Below are positions 1 to 8,195 of a stretch of 64,000 nt of DNA, piece after piece. Source of the stretch: Spongorhabdus nitratireducens (GTDB lineage: Bacteria; Pseudomonadota; Gammaproteobacteria; Pseudomonadales; Endozoicomonadaceae); assembly GCA_947387575.1 (NCBI GenBank), contig CANDOC010000004.1:186001-250000 (forward strand), given 5' to 3'. Within the stretch, counting starts at the first letter, position 1. Each line of letters starts with the position of its first letter. Made by a program: the position numbers and the translations under genes. The notes below the pieces were generated by a model, which made no database searches, was not told where the DNA came from, and saw only the letters and a program-made list of their open reading frames with translations.

Positions 1-590
1 TCAGCCTCAGTGGCTGGGTAGCTTCCTGTGTCGCCCGGTTTATGGAACAGTGGGCTGATGTCCGGGTTGATATTGAGTTCACCAACGAATTTCCAGCACT
101 GCTGGAACAGGCCATTGATGTTGCCATCGTTGAAGGTGAGCTTCCAGCCTCAGACCTGATTGCTCTCCCGCTTGGCAAGGTGCAGTACCAACTGTTTGCC
201 TCTCACCAGTATCTGGCTGACTTTGGCACGCCTATGCATCCGGATGAGCTTTCCCGCCATCGCCTGATCACCTGCTGGCCACTGCGTGACTGGTATCTGC
301 AGGACTGTAATGAACAGATCCTGTTTCACCCCCGACCACAGCTGAATGTGAACGAGTTTGCTGCGGCTTATCGGGCAGCCCGGGAAGGGCTGGGTATTGT
401 CAATCTGCCGAAAAGCTATGTTGCCATGCAGGAAGGGGAATCCTCTTTAACCGGGGTGTTGCCCCGGTGGCATGGTGAACAGAGAAACATCAGTTTGATC
501 TACCGCAGTCGTGAACTGCTACCGCGCAGAGCCCGGCTGTTTATCGACTCGATACGGGAACAGATGGCTCCTGTCCTTGTTTCATCCTGA
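1..590 (+). CDS. LysR-family transcriptional regulator, C-terminal part (5' end outside window)
   Basis: The reading frame is already open at base 3 and stops at 590, leaving about 195 residues. They match the substrate-binding (co-inducer) domain of LysR-type regulators: a 'DVAIVEGELPASDLIALPLG' stretch is the usual DVAIR.G.L..SSLVAR.LG segment, followed by 'YLADFGTP.HPDELSRHRLI' and, near the end, an 'AAREGLGIVNLP' motif typical of the second subdomain. The DNA-binding helix-turn-helix lies upstream of the window, so the target genes cannot be read. It belongs to the class that often regulates a divergently transcribed neighbour, which would lie off the left edge. An internal Met at base 42 could start a shorter frame but the domain continues upstream of it, so it is not the true start. 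Confidence 0.85.
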   Translation, partial: SLSGWVASCVARFMEQWADVRVDIEFTNEFPALLEQAIDVAIVEGELPASDLIALPLGKVQYQLFASHQYLADFGTPMHPDELSRHRLITCWPLRDWYLQDCNEQILFHPRPQLNVNEFAAAYRAAREGLGIVNLPKSYVAMQEGESSLTGVLPRWHGEQRNISLIYRSRELLPRRARLFIDSIREQMAPVLVSS

Positions 591-934
591 CAACTTTCTC
601 TTGGCCGGTCTTGCAAAAACGCGGGCAGTATAAGTCGATCGTGGATAGTGAAAAAGGCGGGTTTGGTTCAATAGAGAAAAGGGATTGTTCCATATTTGAA
701 TGGAATCAACTTATTTTGAATTATTGCTGATTAAGTCTGCTCAGTAATGTGTTTTTGATGTGCAGTTCTGGGGCTTGTTGTCAGTGAAATGATAATCCTT
801 TTTAACTGGTATAACAGTGCCTTCAATAATTCAGGGATTATTTTTGTCGGTTGACAGGCATCAAGAAAAACTGCTGCCAATAGGCGCAGTATGAAGGAAT
901 AAATTTCTTCATACTTCCTAAAGGCTCCAGAAAA
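591..934. other. Intergenic region upstream of dcuB
   Basis: No gene is visible in these 344 bases, which are AT-rich. They hold the FNR-like box described separately at 851-864 and a plausible -10 element TATGAA at 890-895. I see no clear terminator for the LysR gene. The ribosome binding site for dcuB is a weak AAGG at 921-924. Confidence 0.5.
851..864 (+). promoter_or_regulatory. FNR/Anr-type box upstream of dcuB
   Basis: TTGAC-AGGC-ATCAA matches the FNR consensus TTGAT-N4-ATCAA at 9 of 10 defined bases. Its centre (857.5) is 41.5 bases before a start site near 899, with TATGAA at 890-895 as a candidate -10. That is the class II activator position. FNR control of dcuB is established in E. 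coli, so the placement and the gene function agree. The transcription start itself is inferred. Confidence 0.7.
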
Positions 935-2257
935 ATGCTGATATTTCAGTTCCTCTTTTTGTTGTTAATGCTCTATGTGGGCAGTCGTAAAGGCGGTATC
1001 GGACTGGGTGTGATTTCCGGTATCGGGCTGGTGATTGAAGTCTTTATCTTCCGGATGCAGCCGACTTCTCCGCCAGTTACTGTGATGCTGATTATTATGG
1101 CAGTGGTGACCTGTGCTTCCATTCTTGAAGCGGCGGGTGGCCTGAAATATATGCTGCAGGTAGCCGAGCGTATCCTGCGTAAGAATCCCCGCCACATAAC
1201 CCTGCTGGGGCCGCTGGTGAGTTACAGCATGACCTTTATGCTGGGCACCGGTCACTCCGTTTATTCCATTATGCCGATTATCGGTGACGTAGCCCTGAAA
1301 AACGGTATTCGTCCCGAGCGACCAATGGCGGCAGCTTCCGTTGCATCCCAGTTGGCAATTACAGCCAGCCCGCTTTCAGCCGCAGTAGTCTACTTCCTGG
1401 CCCAACTCAGTGATATTAATACCGCTATCAACCTGACCAGTATCCTGTGTGTAACCATTCCTTCAACCCTGCTGGGTACACTGCTGATGTCGCTTTACAG
1501 TATGCGTCGTGGTGTTGAATTGAAAGATGATCCGGAATATCAGCGTCGTATGGCTGACCCGGTATCCCGCAAGCAGATTGAAGAAACCACTGCGACCAGT
1601 CTGGATGAAAAGCTGCCGGACTCTGCCCGTCATTCTGTCTATCTGTTTCTGGCCGGTATTGCCAGTATCGTATTTGTAGCGATGGTGCCGGAGCTGAGAA
1701 CTATCGGTGCATCCAAAGCCATCAAAATGAGTGTCATTATCCAGATGCTGATGCTGTGTTTTGGTGGCCTGATTCTGCTGCTGACCAAAACTGATGTACG
1801 CAAGGTGCCTGAAGGTGTGGTATTCAAATCCGGTCTGGTGGCAGCAATTGCGATCTTTGGTATTGCCTGGATGAGTGATACCTATTTCCAGCACGCCATG
1901 CCGGTATTCCAGACCACGATCAAGGATATGGTCACCGAGAATCCGTGGACCATCGCTTTTGCCATGTTTATTGTTTCAGTGGTAGTGAACAGTCAGGCCG
2001 CAACTGCGCGGATGATGCTGCCAGTAGCGCTGGGTCTGGGGCTGCCGCCGCAACTGCTGATTGCGATTATGCCTTCAGTTTACGGCTACTTCTTTATCCC
2101 GAATTATCCGTCTGATATTGCGACCTGCAACTTCGACAGTACCGGTACCACCCGGATTGGAAAATACTATTTCAATCACAGTTTTATGGTGCCGGGTTTG
2201 ATCGGTGTAATTTCTGCCTGCTGTATTGGTTATGTACTGGCTCAGATCCTGATCTGA
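935..2257 (+). CDS. dcuB: Anaerobic C4-dicarboxylate transporter DcuB
   Basis: A 440-residue hydrophobic protein, the same length class as E. coli DcuB (446). It begins with the family hallmark 'GSRKGGIGLGVISGIGL', has the 'GTGHSVYSIMPII.DVA.KNGIRPERPMAA' region around residues 105-130, and ends with the conserved 'YPSDIATCNFD.TGTTRIGKY.FNHSF' segment. Members of the Dcu family exchange fumarate, malate or aspartate for succinate across the inner membrane during anaerobic fumarate respiration. About ten membrane segments are apparent. The closer resemblance is to DcuB rather than DcuA, judged from motif detail. The upstream FNR-like box supports anaerobic induction. The gene is monocistronic, closed by the hairpin at 2273-2309. 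No fumarate reductase genes are in view. Confidence 0.93.
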   Translation: MLIFQFLFLLLMLYVGSRKGGIGLGVISGIGLVIEVFIFRMQPTSPPVTVMLIIMAVVTCASILEAAGGLKYMLQVAERILRKNPRHITLLGPLVSYSMTFMLGTGHSVYSIMPIIGDVALKNGIRPERPMAAASVASQLAITASPLSAAVVYFLAQLSDINTAINLTSILCVTIPSTLLGTLLMSLYSMRRGVELKDDPEYQRRMADPVSRKQIEETTATSLDEKLPDSARHSVYLFLAGIASIVFVAMVPELRTIGASKAIKMSVIIQMLMLCFGGLILLLTKTDVRKVPEGVVFKSGLVAAIAIFGIAWMSDTYFQHAMPVFQTTIKDMVTENPWTIAFAMFIVSVVVNSQAATARMMLPVALGLGLPPQLLIAIMPSVYGYFFIPNYPSDIATCNFDSTGTTRIGKYYFNHSFMVPGLIGVISACCIGYVLAQILI

Positions 2258-2272
2258 AAACCAGTTTAAGCC

Positions 2273-2309
2273 AGAGAGCTATTCAGTGATGAATAGCTCT
2301 CTTTGTTTT
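2273..2309 (+). terminator. Rho-independent terminator of dcuB
   Basis: A perfect 12-bp inverted repeat (AGAGAGCTATTC, 2273-2284, with its complement at 2291-2302) and a 6-base loop are followed by TTGTTTTA. It overlaps the stop codon of the convergent glycerate kinase gene by two bases and works best in the plus direction, since no T run follows on the other strand. Confidence 0.85.
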
Positions 2310-3444
2310 ATTTAATCGAAAGTTGCAGAACTGCAGCCAGGTTTCTGGCTGCCCGCTCAAGGTTCTCCGCTGCCATTTCGAAAGCTTCAGGCAGCTCCAC
2401 AGCTCCGTGTATAACCGGAAAAACAGCATCAATACCCTGTGTATAAACCGCTTCAACCCCTTTCCCTACTGATCCTGCCAAGGCAATGACTGGAATATTT
2501 TGAGTTTTGGCGATGCGGGCAACGCCAATGGGTGTTTTTCCCTGTGCTGTCTGGCCATCAATCCGGCCTTCACCGGTAATAACCAGACTGGCGCCCTTAA
2601 TCTGATTCTTCAGATCTACAGCATCCATTACGATATCGATGCCTGGTTGTAATTTTGCATTTATAAAACCGGCCAGTGCTGCACCTGTTCCGCCAGCTGC
2701 TCCGGCACCGGGTATTGAATTGATATCAAACCCGAGTTGTTGTTTGGTGATCTCAGCAAAATGGCTGAGGCTGTTATCCAGCTTCTGAACCATTGCCGTA
2801 TCAGCGCCTTTCTGCGGGCCAAAAATAGCTGATGCACCGTTCGGGCCTGTCAGCGGATTATCGACATCGCAGGCTGCGACACTTTCAACAGATTCAAGGC
2901 GTTGATCAAGGTTGCTGATATCAATTGTTGCAAGCCTGGACAAAGCAGAACCACCATAAGGAAGCTCTAATCCCTCTGAATCAAGCAAGCGTGCTCCCAG
3001 TGCCTGTAATATCCCGGCACCGCCGTCGTTAGTTGCACTGCCGCCAAGGCCGATAATCAGCTTGTTAATACCCTGATCCAAGGCATGACGAATTAGCTCG
3101 CCAGTGCCGTACGTGGTGGTTATCAGAGGGTTGCGCTTTTCAGGAGAGAGCAGCTCAAGGCCGGATGCCTGAGCCATTTCGATCACTGCGGTTTTACCGT
3201 CGCCCAAAACACCAAAGCTGGCTTGAACGGGTTGGCCAAGCGGCCCGGTAACTGTTTTCTCAATAAGTGAGCCATTTGTTGCGTCAACCAGAGATTGCAG
3301 CGTTCCTTCGCCGCCATCGGCTACCGGGATTTTTATATAGTTGGTATCAGGAAAGACTTGTTTGAAACCGGTTTCTATAGCGTCTGCTACCTCTGCTGCG
3401 GTCAGGCTTTCTTTGAATGAGTCAGGGACGATTACAATTTGCAT
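2308..3444 (-). CDS. glxK: Glycerate kinase (GlxK/GarK family)
   Basis: A 378-residue protein beginning 'MQIVIVPDSFKESLTAAEVA', the signature of the type I glycerate 2-kinase family (E. coli GarK/GlxK are about 381 residues). Further motifs seen are 'VADGGEGTLQSLV' (residues about 42-54), 'IGLGGSATNDGGAGILQALG' near residue 131-150 and 'VITGEGRIDGQTAQGKTPIGV' near 280. The family phosphorylates D-glycerate from glyoxylate, tartronate or sugar-acid catabolism to 2-phosphoglycerate. No other glyoxylate or aldarate genes flank it, so the feeding pathway is unknown; the choice between the two E. coli symbols is arbitrary. It is transcribed towards dcuB and appears to stand alone. Confidence 0.9.
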   Translation of the reverse strand: MQIVIVPDSFKESLTAAEVADAIETGFKQVFPDTNYIKIPVADGGEGTLQSLVDATNGSLIEKTVTGPLGQPVQASFGVLGDGKTAVIEMAQASGLELLSPEKRNPLITTTYGTGELIRHALDQGINKLIIGLGGSATNDGGAGILQALGARLLDSEGLELPYGGSALSRLATIDISNLDQRLESVESVAACDVDNPLTGPNGASAIFGPQKGADTAMVQKLDNSLSHFAEITKQQLGFDINSIPGAGAAGGTGAALAGFINAKLQPGIDIVMDAVDLKNQIKGASLVITGEGRIDGQTAQGKTPIGVARIAKTQNIPVIALAGSVGKGVEAVYTQGIDAVFPVIHGAVELPEAFEMAAENLERAARNLAAVLQLSIK

Positions 3445-3605
3445 TTAGTGAAGGTCATGAGTAATTAAAGAATGGTATATCTGGTAAGGTGCTGTTCAAA
3501 TCTAGAGTCGATAGAACCTTACCCTCTTAAAGGATAATGGATTAATAAAAGATAGAATTGAAATGTCTATCTACATTAGACCAGAGATGTGAACAATATA
3601 GCTTT

Positions 3606-4499
3606 ATGAAAAATATAGAAAACTTACAACAAGTTATTGTTAGAGGCAGGGTTACATATTGTTTTGCTCTGGAGAGGAAAATTGATAGCTTTGAAAGGAT
3701 TTTGGCTAACTTTAAAGAGGGAGGGGAATATGCGGAAAGAGGGCCATGTGGTGGTGATTGGACCGATAAGATTCTGAGTGTTGTAAATGCAAGTCTGACT
3801 CTTAAGCGACCCAAGAATGAAATAATCAAACTTCTGCAGATGCTGGTTGAAATTTATTTGGGCAATATGAGCTTGGTTAGGGCTCAGCGATTCTTCAAGG
3901 AAGAACCCCATCTCATTGAGTATCAGGTGCTTGGAAGCACTTACTGCCACTCGGCTGGACCTGATTTTTCACGTTATATGGCTTCCATTACTCATTGGCG
4001 GGAGCCATTACTGGCTGCTATGTTGTTGCGTCGAAATGATTTGGTGCAGGAAATTTGTGCTATTGATGAGTCATTATTTCATGAGGCAACTTGGCCCGGA
4101 GATGCTTTGGACTGGGCGCTGTACAGGCTTTATAAGGGGGTATTTACTGGCGGAAAAGTTGACACGCTAATGAGTAAGGTTAGCGAGGCATCAGCATCAG
4201 AAAATATTGAGCCGGATCGAAAGCCCTTCGCTTATCAAATTTTACTATCCGACCAAGTGTTGTTAGGTAATATCTTGAGTGATGGTAGTGAGAAAATGTT
4301 TCAGGAGGATCTGGGGGAAGCTTTGCAATCTTATCAGGAGTTCTGGTCACGTAGTAAGGGGCATTTGGAAGAGAGCAAGGCTGATAAGTCATTAGCCCTG
4401 ACTGCTTTGTGTGCTCTGGCTTACGATCACAGAGGGTATCACCCGGGCGATGAATCCGAATTTATTACGGAATGGCTGGTTAGAGGTGAGTTCGATTAA
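3606..4499 (+). CDS. Imm49-like immunity protein, orphan
   Basis: About 297 residues from the ATG at 3606; an upstream in-frame TTG at 3558 would add 16, and neither start has a convincing ribosome binding site. The alpha-helical sequence, a central 'WREPLLAAMLLRRNDL' helix and the C-terminal 'ALTALCALAYDHRG...ESEFITEWLV' block resemble the Imm49 family of polymorphic-toxin immunity proteins, which neutralise cognate secreted nuclease or deaminase toxins. The match is from memory of the family pattern and is moderate. No toxin, Rhs, VgrG or secretion gene lies beside it: it sits alone between glycerate kinase and sodB, ending at a shared bidirectional terminator. Its base composition is somewhat richer in A+T than its neighbours, suggesting acquisition. 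Confidence 0.55.
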   Translation: MKNIENLQQVIVRGRVTYCFALERKIDSFERILANFKEGGEYAERGPCGGDWTDKILSVVNASLTLKRPKNEIIKLLQMLVEIYLGNMSLVRAQRFFKEEPHLIEYQVLGSTYCHSAGPDFSRYMASITHWREPLLAAMLLRRNDLVQEICAIDESLFHEATWPGDALDWALYRLYKGVFTGGKVDTLMSKVSEASASENIEPDRKPFAYQILLSDQVLLGNILSDGSEKMFQEDLGEALQSYQEFWSRSKGHLEESKADKSLALTALCALAYDHRGYHPGDESEFITEWLVRGEFD

Positions 4500-4540
4500 T
4501 CACTGCTTTTATGACTTAATCGCGAGTCTTTCCTGCATAA

Positions 4541-4580
4541 AAAATACCGCCTGATAAATCACATTATCAGGCGGTATTTT
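4541..4580. terminator. Bidirectional terminator between the Imm49-like gene and sodB
   Basis: A 17-bp perfect inverted repeat (4541-4557 and 4564-4580; core ATACCGCCTGATAA) is flanked by A residues on one side and T residues on the other, so it can end transcripts from both convergent genes. Confidence 0.9.
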
Positions 4581-4621
4581 TTATTGTGGAAACTGATGTT
4601 TCCTACAAACTGAACTACGAA

Positions 4622-5203
4622 TTACGCAGCGTAGTTTGCAGCAACAAATTCCCAGTTAGCCAGGGCCCAGAAGGCTTTCAGGTAATCAGGACGTACGTTG
4701 CGGTAGTCGATGTAGTAAGCGTGTTCCCACAGGTCGCAGGTCAGCAGCGGCTTCTGTTCGGTCGTCAGCGGAGTAGCAGCGTTGCTGGTGTTAACGATTT
4801 CCAGGGAACCGTCGGCATTCTTTACCAGCCAGGTCCAGGAAGAACCAAAGTTGTTAACAGCCATGTCGGTGAACTTGGCAACGAACTCGTCGAAAGAACC
4901 GAAGGACTTGTTGATGGCTTCAGCCAGTTCACCTTCCGGTGCCTTGCCACCGTTCGGGCTGAGGCAGTTCCAGTAGAAAGTGTGGTTCCAGATCTGGGCA
5001 GCGTTGTTGAATACGCCGGCAGAAGAGGTCTTTACGATGTCTTCCAGGCTCTTGCCTTCAAACTCGGTACCTTCAATCAGGCCGTTCAGCTTAACAACGT
5101 AGGTGTTGTGATGCTTGCCATAGTGGTAGTCCAGCGTTTCCTGAGAAATATGAGGTTCCAGCGCATCACGGGCGTAAGGCAAAGCAGGTAATTCGATTGC
5201 CAT
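4622..5203 (-). CDS. sodB: Superoxide dismutase [Fe]
   Basis: Converts superoxide to oxygen and peroxide in the cytoplasm. I place the start at the third in-frame ATG (5203), giving 193 residues, identical in length to E. coli SodB and beginning '[20 protein letters not shown]'. A GGAG at 5213-5216 sits 9 bases before this ATG but too close to the ATG at 5209 and inside the one at 5218. Metal ligands expected in the family are present: His in 'DYHYGKHH', His in 'WNHTFYWN', and Asp/His in '[13 protein letters not shown]'. The '[13 protein letters not shown]' motif with its Gln is the iron-type version. A candidate promoter (TAGATA, 17-base spacer, TATTAT at 5301-5306, minus strand) lies about 100 bases upstream. 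Confidence 0.97.
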   Translation of the reverse strand: MAIELPALPYARDALEPHISQETLDYHYGKHHNTYVVKLNGLIEGTEFEGKSLEDIVKTSSAGVFNNAAQIWNHTFYWNCLSPNGGKAPEGELAEAINKSFGSFDEFVAKFTDMAVNNFGSSWTWLVKNADGSLEIVNTSNAATPLTTEQKPLLTCDLWEHAYYIDYRNVRPDYLKAFWALANWEFVAANYAA

Positions 5204-5569
5204 GGTCATTATCTCCATATCAGGCGTTTTACTGGCCGAGTCGTGGTTGGCCGCACATATTGTGAGTGCCTGCCGAGGCCTAGTTTAATTCAGATCAGCG
5301 ATAATACCATCGTTGTAGGGGGTTATCTATCGGCTGTGGCTGTGGCAAAGGTAAAGGTTGTTGACAAAATGCAGATACCGGCATGAAAGATGAAATTATC
5401 GGTTTGTTTGCTGGTCAAAGCTTGCACAGCTGTTCAAGCTGTTGAATGATAGCGCCAATTTGTTTGCTTTGGTCTGAACCCTGCAGTCGCCATATTTCAT
5501 GCGGCCTTGAATGGGGTAGAATGCAAACCCTGAATTATTAACATTTTTGCGTCTGAGTATCTGGAACCA
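5204..5569. other. Divergent intergenic region between sodB and the coiled-coil gene
   Basis: No gene is seen. It contains the candidate sodB promoter mentioned in that entry and, on the plus strand, a TTGACA at 5361-5366 with only a weak -10 behind it. A TAGAAT at 5517-5522 is another possible -10 for the plus-strand gene. I found no clear Fur box. Confidence 0.35.
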
Positions 5570-6400
5570 ATGAGTCCTCACGATAATGATGGAATTGACA
5601 ATATTGGCGAGCTGCGGCTGAGCCCGGACGATGTTCGGGACCCAAGAGGTTCCGGCGCACCGAAAAGTCGTAATCGTCCTGTCAGCAGTGCTGAAAAAGG
5701 ATCATCCAGCTGGCTTAGCGGCCTGCTGCTGGTGTTGCTGCTGGCTGTATCCGGGGTTGCAGGCTGGCAGATATGGGAATTACAGCAGAGCCTGAAAGCC
5801 GCTGACCACCGTATATCTGTGTTGCAGGCCGGTATTGAACAGGTGACCGGTCAAGTATTCGAGGCGGGTAACTCAATTGCCCAGAATGAATCCAATCTGC
5901 AGAACCGGCTGAAGCATATGGATTCTGAAATCCGTAAGCTGTGGGATATTGCCAACAAGCGCAATCGCCGCTGGATCGAAGAAGGAAAGAGCCAGACCAA
6001 AGAGCTGGACAAGCAGCTGGACAAGCTGCAGGAATCCATTGCTGCACTGGACAAGAGCCTGAAGCAGGAGGCTTCACAGCTGGATAAACTGGCTGAGGGC
6101 CATAAAGGCTTGCAAAAAGAGCAGGACAAACATGGCGAACAGCTGGCAAATCTGCAGAAGTTGCCGGTAGACAAGCTGGCAGAACAAATTGCCGAGCAGC
6201 AGGCCCGTCTGAAACTGATCAGTGGTGAGCAGAAACAGCTGAAAGTCTCTTTGGACAAGCGTCTGGCCGGGCAGCAGGAAGCGCTCAAGTCGATGGATAC
6301 TTACCGTCAACAGATCAACAGTAAACTGCTGCAGTTGCAGGAAGCACTGAGAGACCTTCAGGCAGCGCCTGCATCACAGGCACAGTTGCAGATCCACTAG
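5570..6400 (+). CDS. Membrane-anchored coiled-coil protein of unknown function
   Basis: 276 residues. The first 45 are hydrophilic and cytoplasmic in type, followed by one transmembrane segment (about residues 47-67, 'WLSGLLLVLLLAVSGVAGW') and then about 190 residues of nearly uninterrupted heptad-rich coiled coil full of Lys, Gln, Leu and Glu. This gives a single-pass inner-membrane protein with a long periplasmic coiled coil, a layout shared with periplasmic adaptor or HemX-like proteins, but I recognise no family-specific motif. It is followed 89 bases later by a lipoprotein gene on the same strand, so the two may form an envelope-related unit. Function is not assigned. Confidence 0.75.
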   Translation: MSPHDNDGIDNIGELRLSPDDVRDPRGSGAPKSRNRPVSSAEKGSSSWLSGLLLVLLLAVSGVAGWQIWELQQSLKAADHRISVLQAGIEQVTGQVFEAGNSIAQNESNLQNRLKHMDSEIRKLWDIANKRNRRWIEEGKSQTKELDKQLDKLQESIAALDKSLKQEASQLDKLAEGHKGLQKEQDKHGEQLANLQKLPVDKLAEQIAEQQARLKLISGEQKQLKVSLDKRLAGQQEALKSMDTYRQQINSKLLQLQEALRDLQAAPASQAQLQIH

Positions 6401-6489
6401 TCTATATAATAAGAACAGTCTGCAGGCGGGTTGAGTGCCTGCAGACCCTCGGGCCGGTTTTCATGCGGGGGAGCATGCAGGTGCAGCCA

Positions 6490-7491
6490 ATGGCAATAAA
6501 ACGTTTTGGTTTGGTGTTATTGATTGGTTTGCTGACGGGGCTGCAGGGTTGTACCTGGTTGGCTCAGTTTTCCGGGCAGTCATCCAAAACTGAAAGCAAA
6601 CAGCGGCCAGAGCAGTCTCTGGCAGCATTTGTAGCCGAAACCAACCGGCAATATGCCAAACCCAGTGTTTCTTCGTCTGAATGGCGCGGGCATATCTCGT
6701 TACCGGCCAGTGTGGCCGGTGATCGCCAGCTGGAAGAGCAGCTGCAGCGACAAGGCCTGCTGATATCACCGTACTCCCTGCTGATTGAAGCCCATAAGGA
6801 AAGAAAGGCGCATTCCCTGAATATCAACAAGAGTCAGGGGATTCTGATGCCGGTTTTAACCCTGACCAAAGATGGTTACCTGATTCCTGATGTAGAGCAG
6901 ACCGAACAACTCTATCGCTGGCTGAAAGATGAAACTTCGTTACAGATAAAGTCAGCAGGCAACAGCCTGAAACTGTACCGGGCCTTTGTTGCTGCTGTAG
7001 CCCATAACTGTCCGCGCCCCCCCAATAATCCTTCACCGGTTTGTCAGTTCCAGAGCTGGATTGGCTGGGATCAGATGAAATCGGCGGCATTGGGACAGGT
7101 TTATGTTGAAAAACGGTTTCAGGAACAGCTGAAGAAATGGCCTGAAGTGGGTTACATAATCTGGCCCCAGATGTCGATTTATATGGGGCAGACGGCCGCA
7201 TTGATGAAATATGCGCCCAGTTCCGAACCACTGGTAAATCTCACTTTTGAGCAGCGCAGGGAACGTCTGAGTGCGATTGATGGCAATGCTCGTCTGGACT
7301 TTATTCCGGTTGTGAAATCAGCGCCTGAGCCTTCCCGAGGCTGGTGCCAGGCCAGTCCGTTACTGATTGGTGCGGCCAAGGCTTCCGGGCGACCGGTACC
7401 AGACATTGAGGATCGCCTTAAACTGATGAAGCAGGGCTTTCGGGCAATTAAAAGCTTCTGTGGCCAGACGGTGACTGATTTTGATCTTTAG
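6490..7491 (+). CDS. Predicted outer-membrane lipoprotein, function unknown
   Basis: I use the ATG at 6490 ('MAIKRFGLVLLIGLLTGLQG'), preceded by AGGTG at 6479-6483; an ATG at 6463 would add nine residues in front of the signal. The signal peptide ends in the lipobox L-Q-G-C, so the mature protein is lipidated at Cys about residue 21 of the 333. The body has scattered cysteines (for example in 'AHNCPRPPNNPSPVCQF' and 'SFCGQ') and repeated aromatic stretches ('WPEVGYIIWPQMSIYMGQ') but no domain I recognise. It follows the coiled-coil membrane protein on the same strand; joint transcription is plausible. The stop codon is immediately followed by a small hairpin (7491-7508). Confidence 0.75.
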   Translation: MAIKRFGLVLLIGLLTGLQGCTWLAQFSGQSSKTESKQRPEQSLAAFVAETNRQYAKPSVSSSEWRGHISLPASVAGDRQLEEQLQRQGLLISPYSLLIEAHKERKAHSLNINKSQGILMPVLTLTKDGYLIPDVEQTEQLYRWLKDETSLQIKSAGNSLKLYRAFVAAVAHNCPRPPNNPSPVCQFQSWIGWDQMKSAALGQVYVEKRFQEQLKKWPEVGYIIWPQMSIYMGQTAALMKYAPSSEPLVNLTFEQRRERLSAIDGNARLDFIPVVKSAPEPSRGWCQASPLLIGAAKASGRPVPDIEDRLKLMKQGFRAIKSFCGQTVTDFDL

Positions 7492-7745
7492 GCTCTGTGA
7501 ACAGAGCCCAATATTCAAATGCGTTATAAAAGTAGTCAAATAAGCAGCACCCTGACTGCTAAGGTTTAATATGAGGTCGTGCCCTTTTTATTCTTATTTT
7601 CTCGTGAATATGAGAGCTAACAGAATAAAAAGGTCAGGCTTCGAAGGCTCTGACCTCTGAAGTGCTCTGGAATCTCTAGAACAACCCTCAGAAGTAACAG
7701 CCAAGGGAATTGAAAGTACAGTCACCCGGTTTATGGAATAGCTGC
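7491..7745 (+). other. Highly structured non-coding segment before the PilZ gene
   Basis: Three inverted repeats are packed here: GGCTCTG/CAGAGCC at 7491-7508 with a TGAA loop; a perfect 12-bp pair CCTTTTTATTCT (7583-7594) and AGAATAAAAAGG (7622-7633) enclosing a smaller TCTC/GAGA stem; and AGGTCAG/CTGACCT (7631-7637, 7650-7656) around a CTTCGAAG core. The last two arms overlap by three bases, so they could form alternative structures. I do not recognise a known riboswitch consensus. It is either a leader RNA for the downstream gene or a small RNA. Confidence 0.5.
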
Positions 7746-8108
7746 ATGTCGATTCATTCCCGGCGAACGGAACGCCGGTCTATAACCCGCCATCAATTAA
7801 AGGACTATTTGCTGGTATACAATCGAAATACCGGCAAGCCCCTGGGTAATATTGGCAATATCAGTTGTAACGGACTGATGCTGATTTCCCGGTTGCCTAT
7901 GTTAACGGGTGCGGTATTTAACCTGCGAATTCAGGTACCGGAAGATAATAATACCCGCAATATCGACTTTGATGCCCGCTGCCACTGGTGCAAGCCGGAT
8001 GTTGATCCTGCCAGCTTTGATTCAGGCTACAGTATTGTAAATCCTGATGAAGATGTTTTTGATTTGGTTGAGGAACTGCGTCAATACTTTACTTTCGCTG
8101 ATTCATAG
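7746..8108 (+). CDS. PilZ-domain protein
   Basis: A 120-residue protein consisting of a single PilZ domain, the common cytoplasmic cyclic-di-GMP receptor fold. The start is taken as the ATG at 7746 with GGAATAGC upstream; a TTG at 7710 is too close to its AAGGG. The N-terminal 'RRTERRSITR' fits the RxxxR arm that wraps around cyclic-di-GMP, and 'IGNISCNGLMLIS' matches the second motif (D/NxSxxG). The C-terminal half has the beta-barrel pattern of the family. In gammaproteobacteria such single-domain proteins control motility, polysaccharide or virulence functions, but the partner cannot be told. It precedes prmB by 87 bases. Confidence 0.85.
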   Translation: MSIHSRRTERRSITRHQLKDYLLVYNRNTGKPLGNIGNISCNGLMLISRLPMLTGAVFNLRIQVPEDNNTRNIDFDARCHWCKPDVDPASFDSGYSIVNPDEDVFDLVEELRQYFTFADS

Positions 8109-8195
8109 GCTTATATCTCCCCCGCGTGGTGCTCTTTTCATTCGAACCCTGTACCACGCCCAATCCCCTTCTGCAGTTAACCACCGGTATTATTT

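Noticed and set aside
4586-5191. A long plus-strand frame opposite sodB
   Set aside because: It is the antisense shadow of sodB, whose protein is unmistakable on the minus strand.
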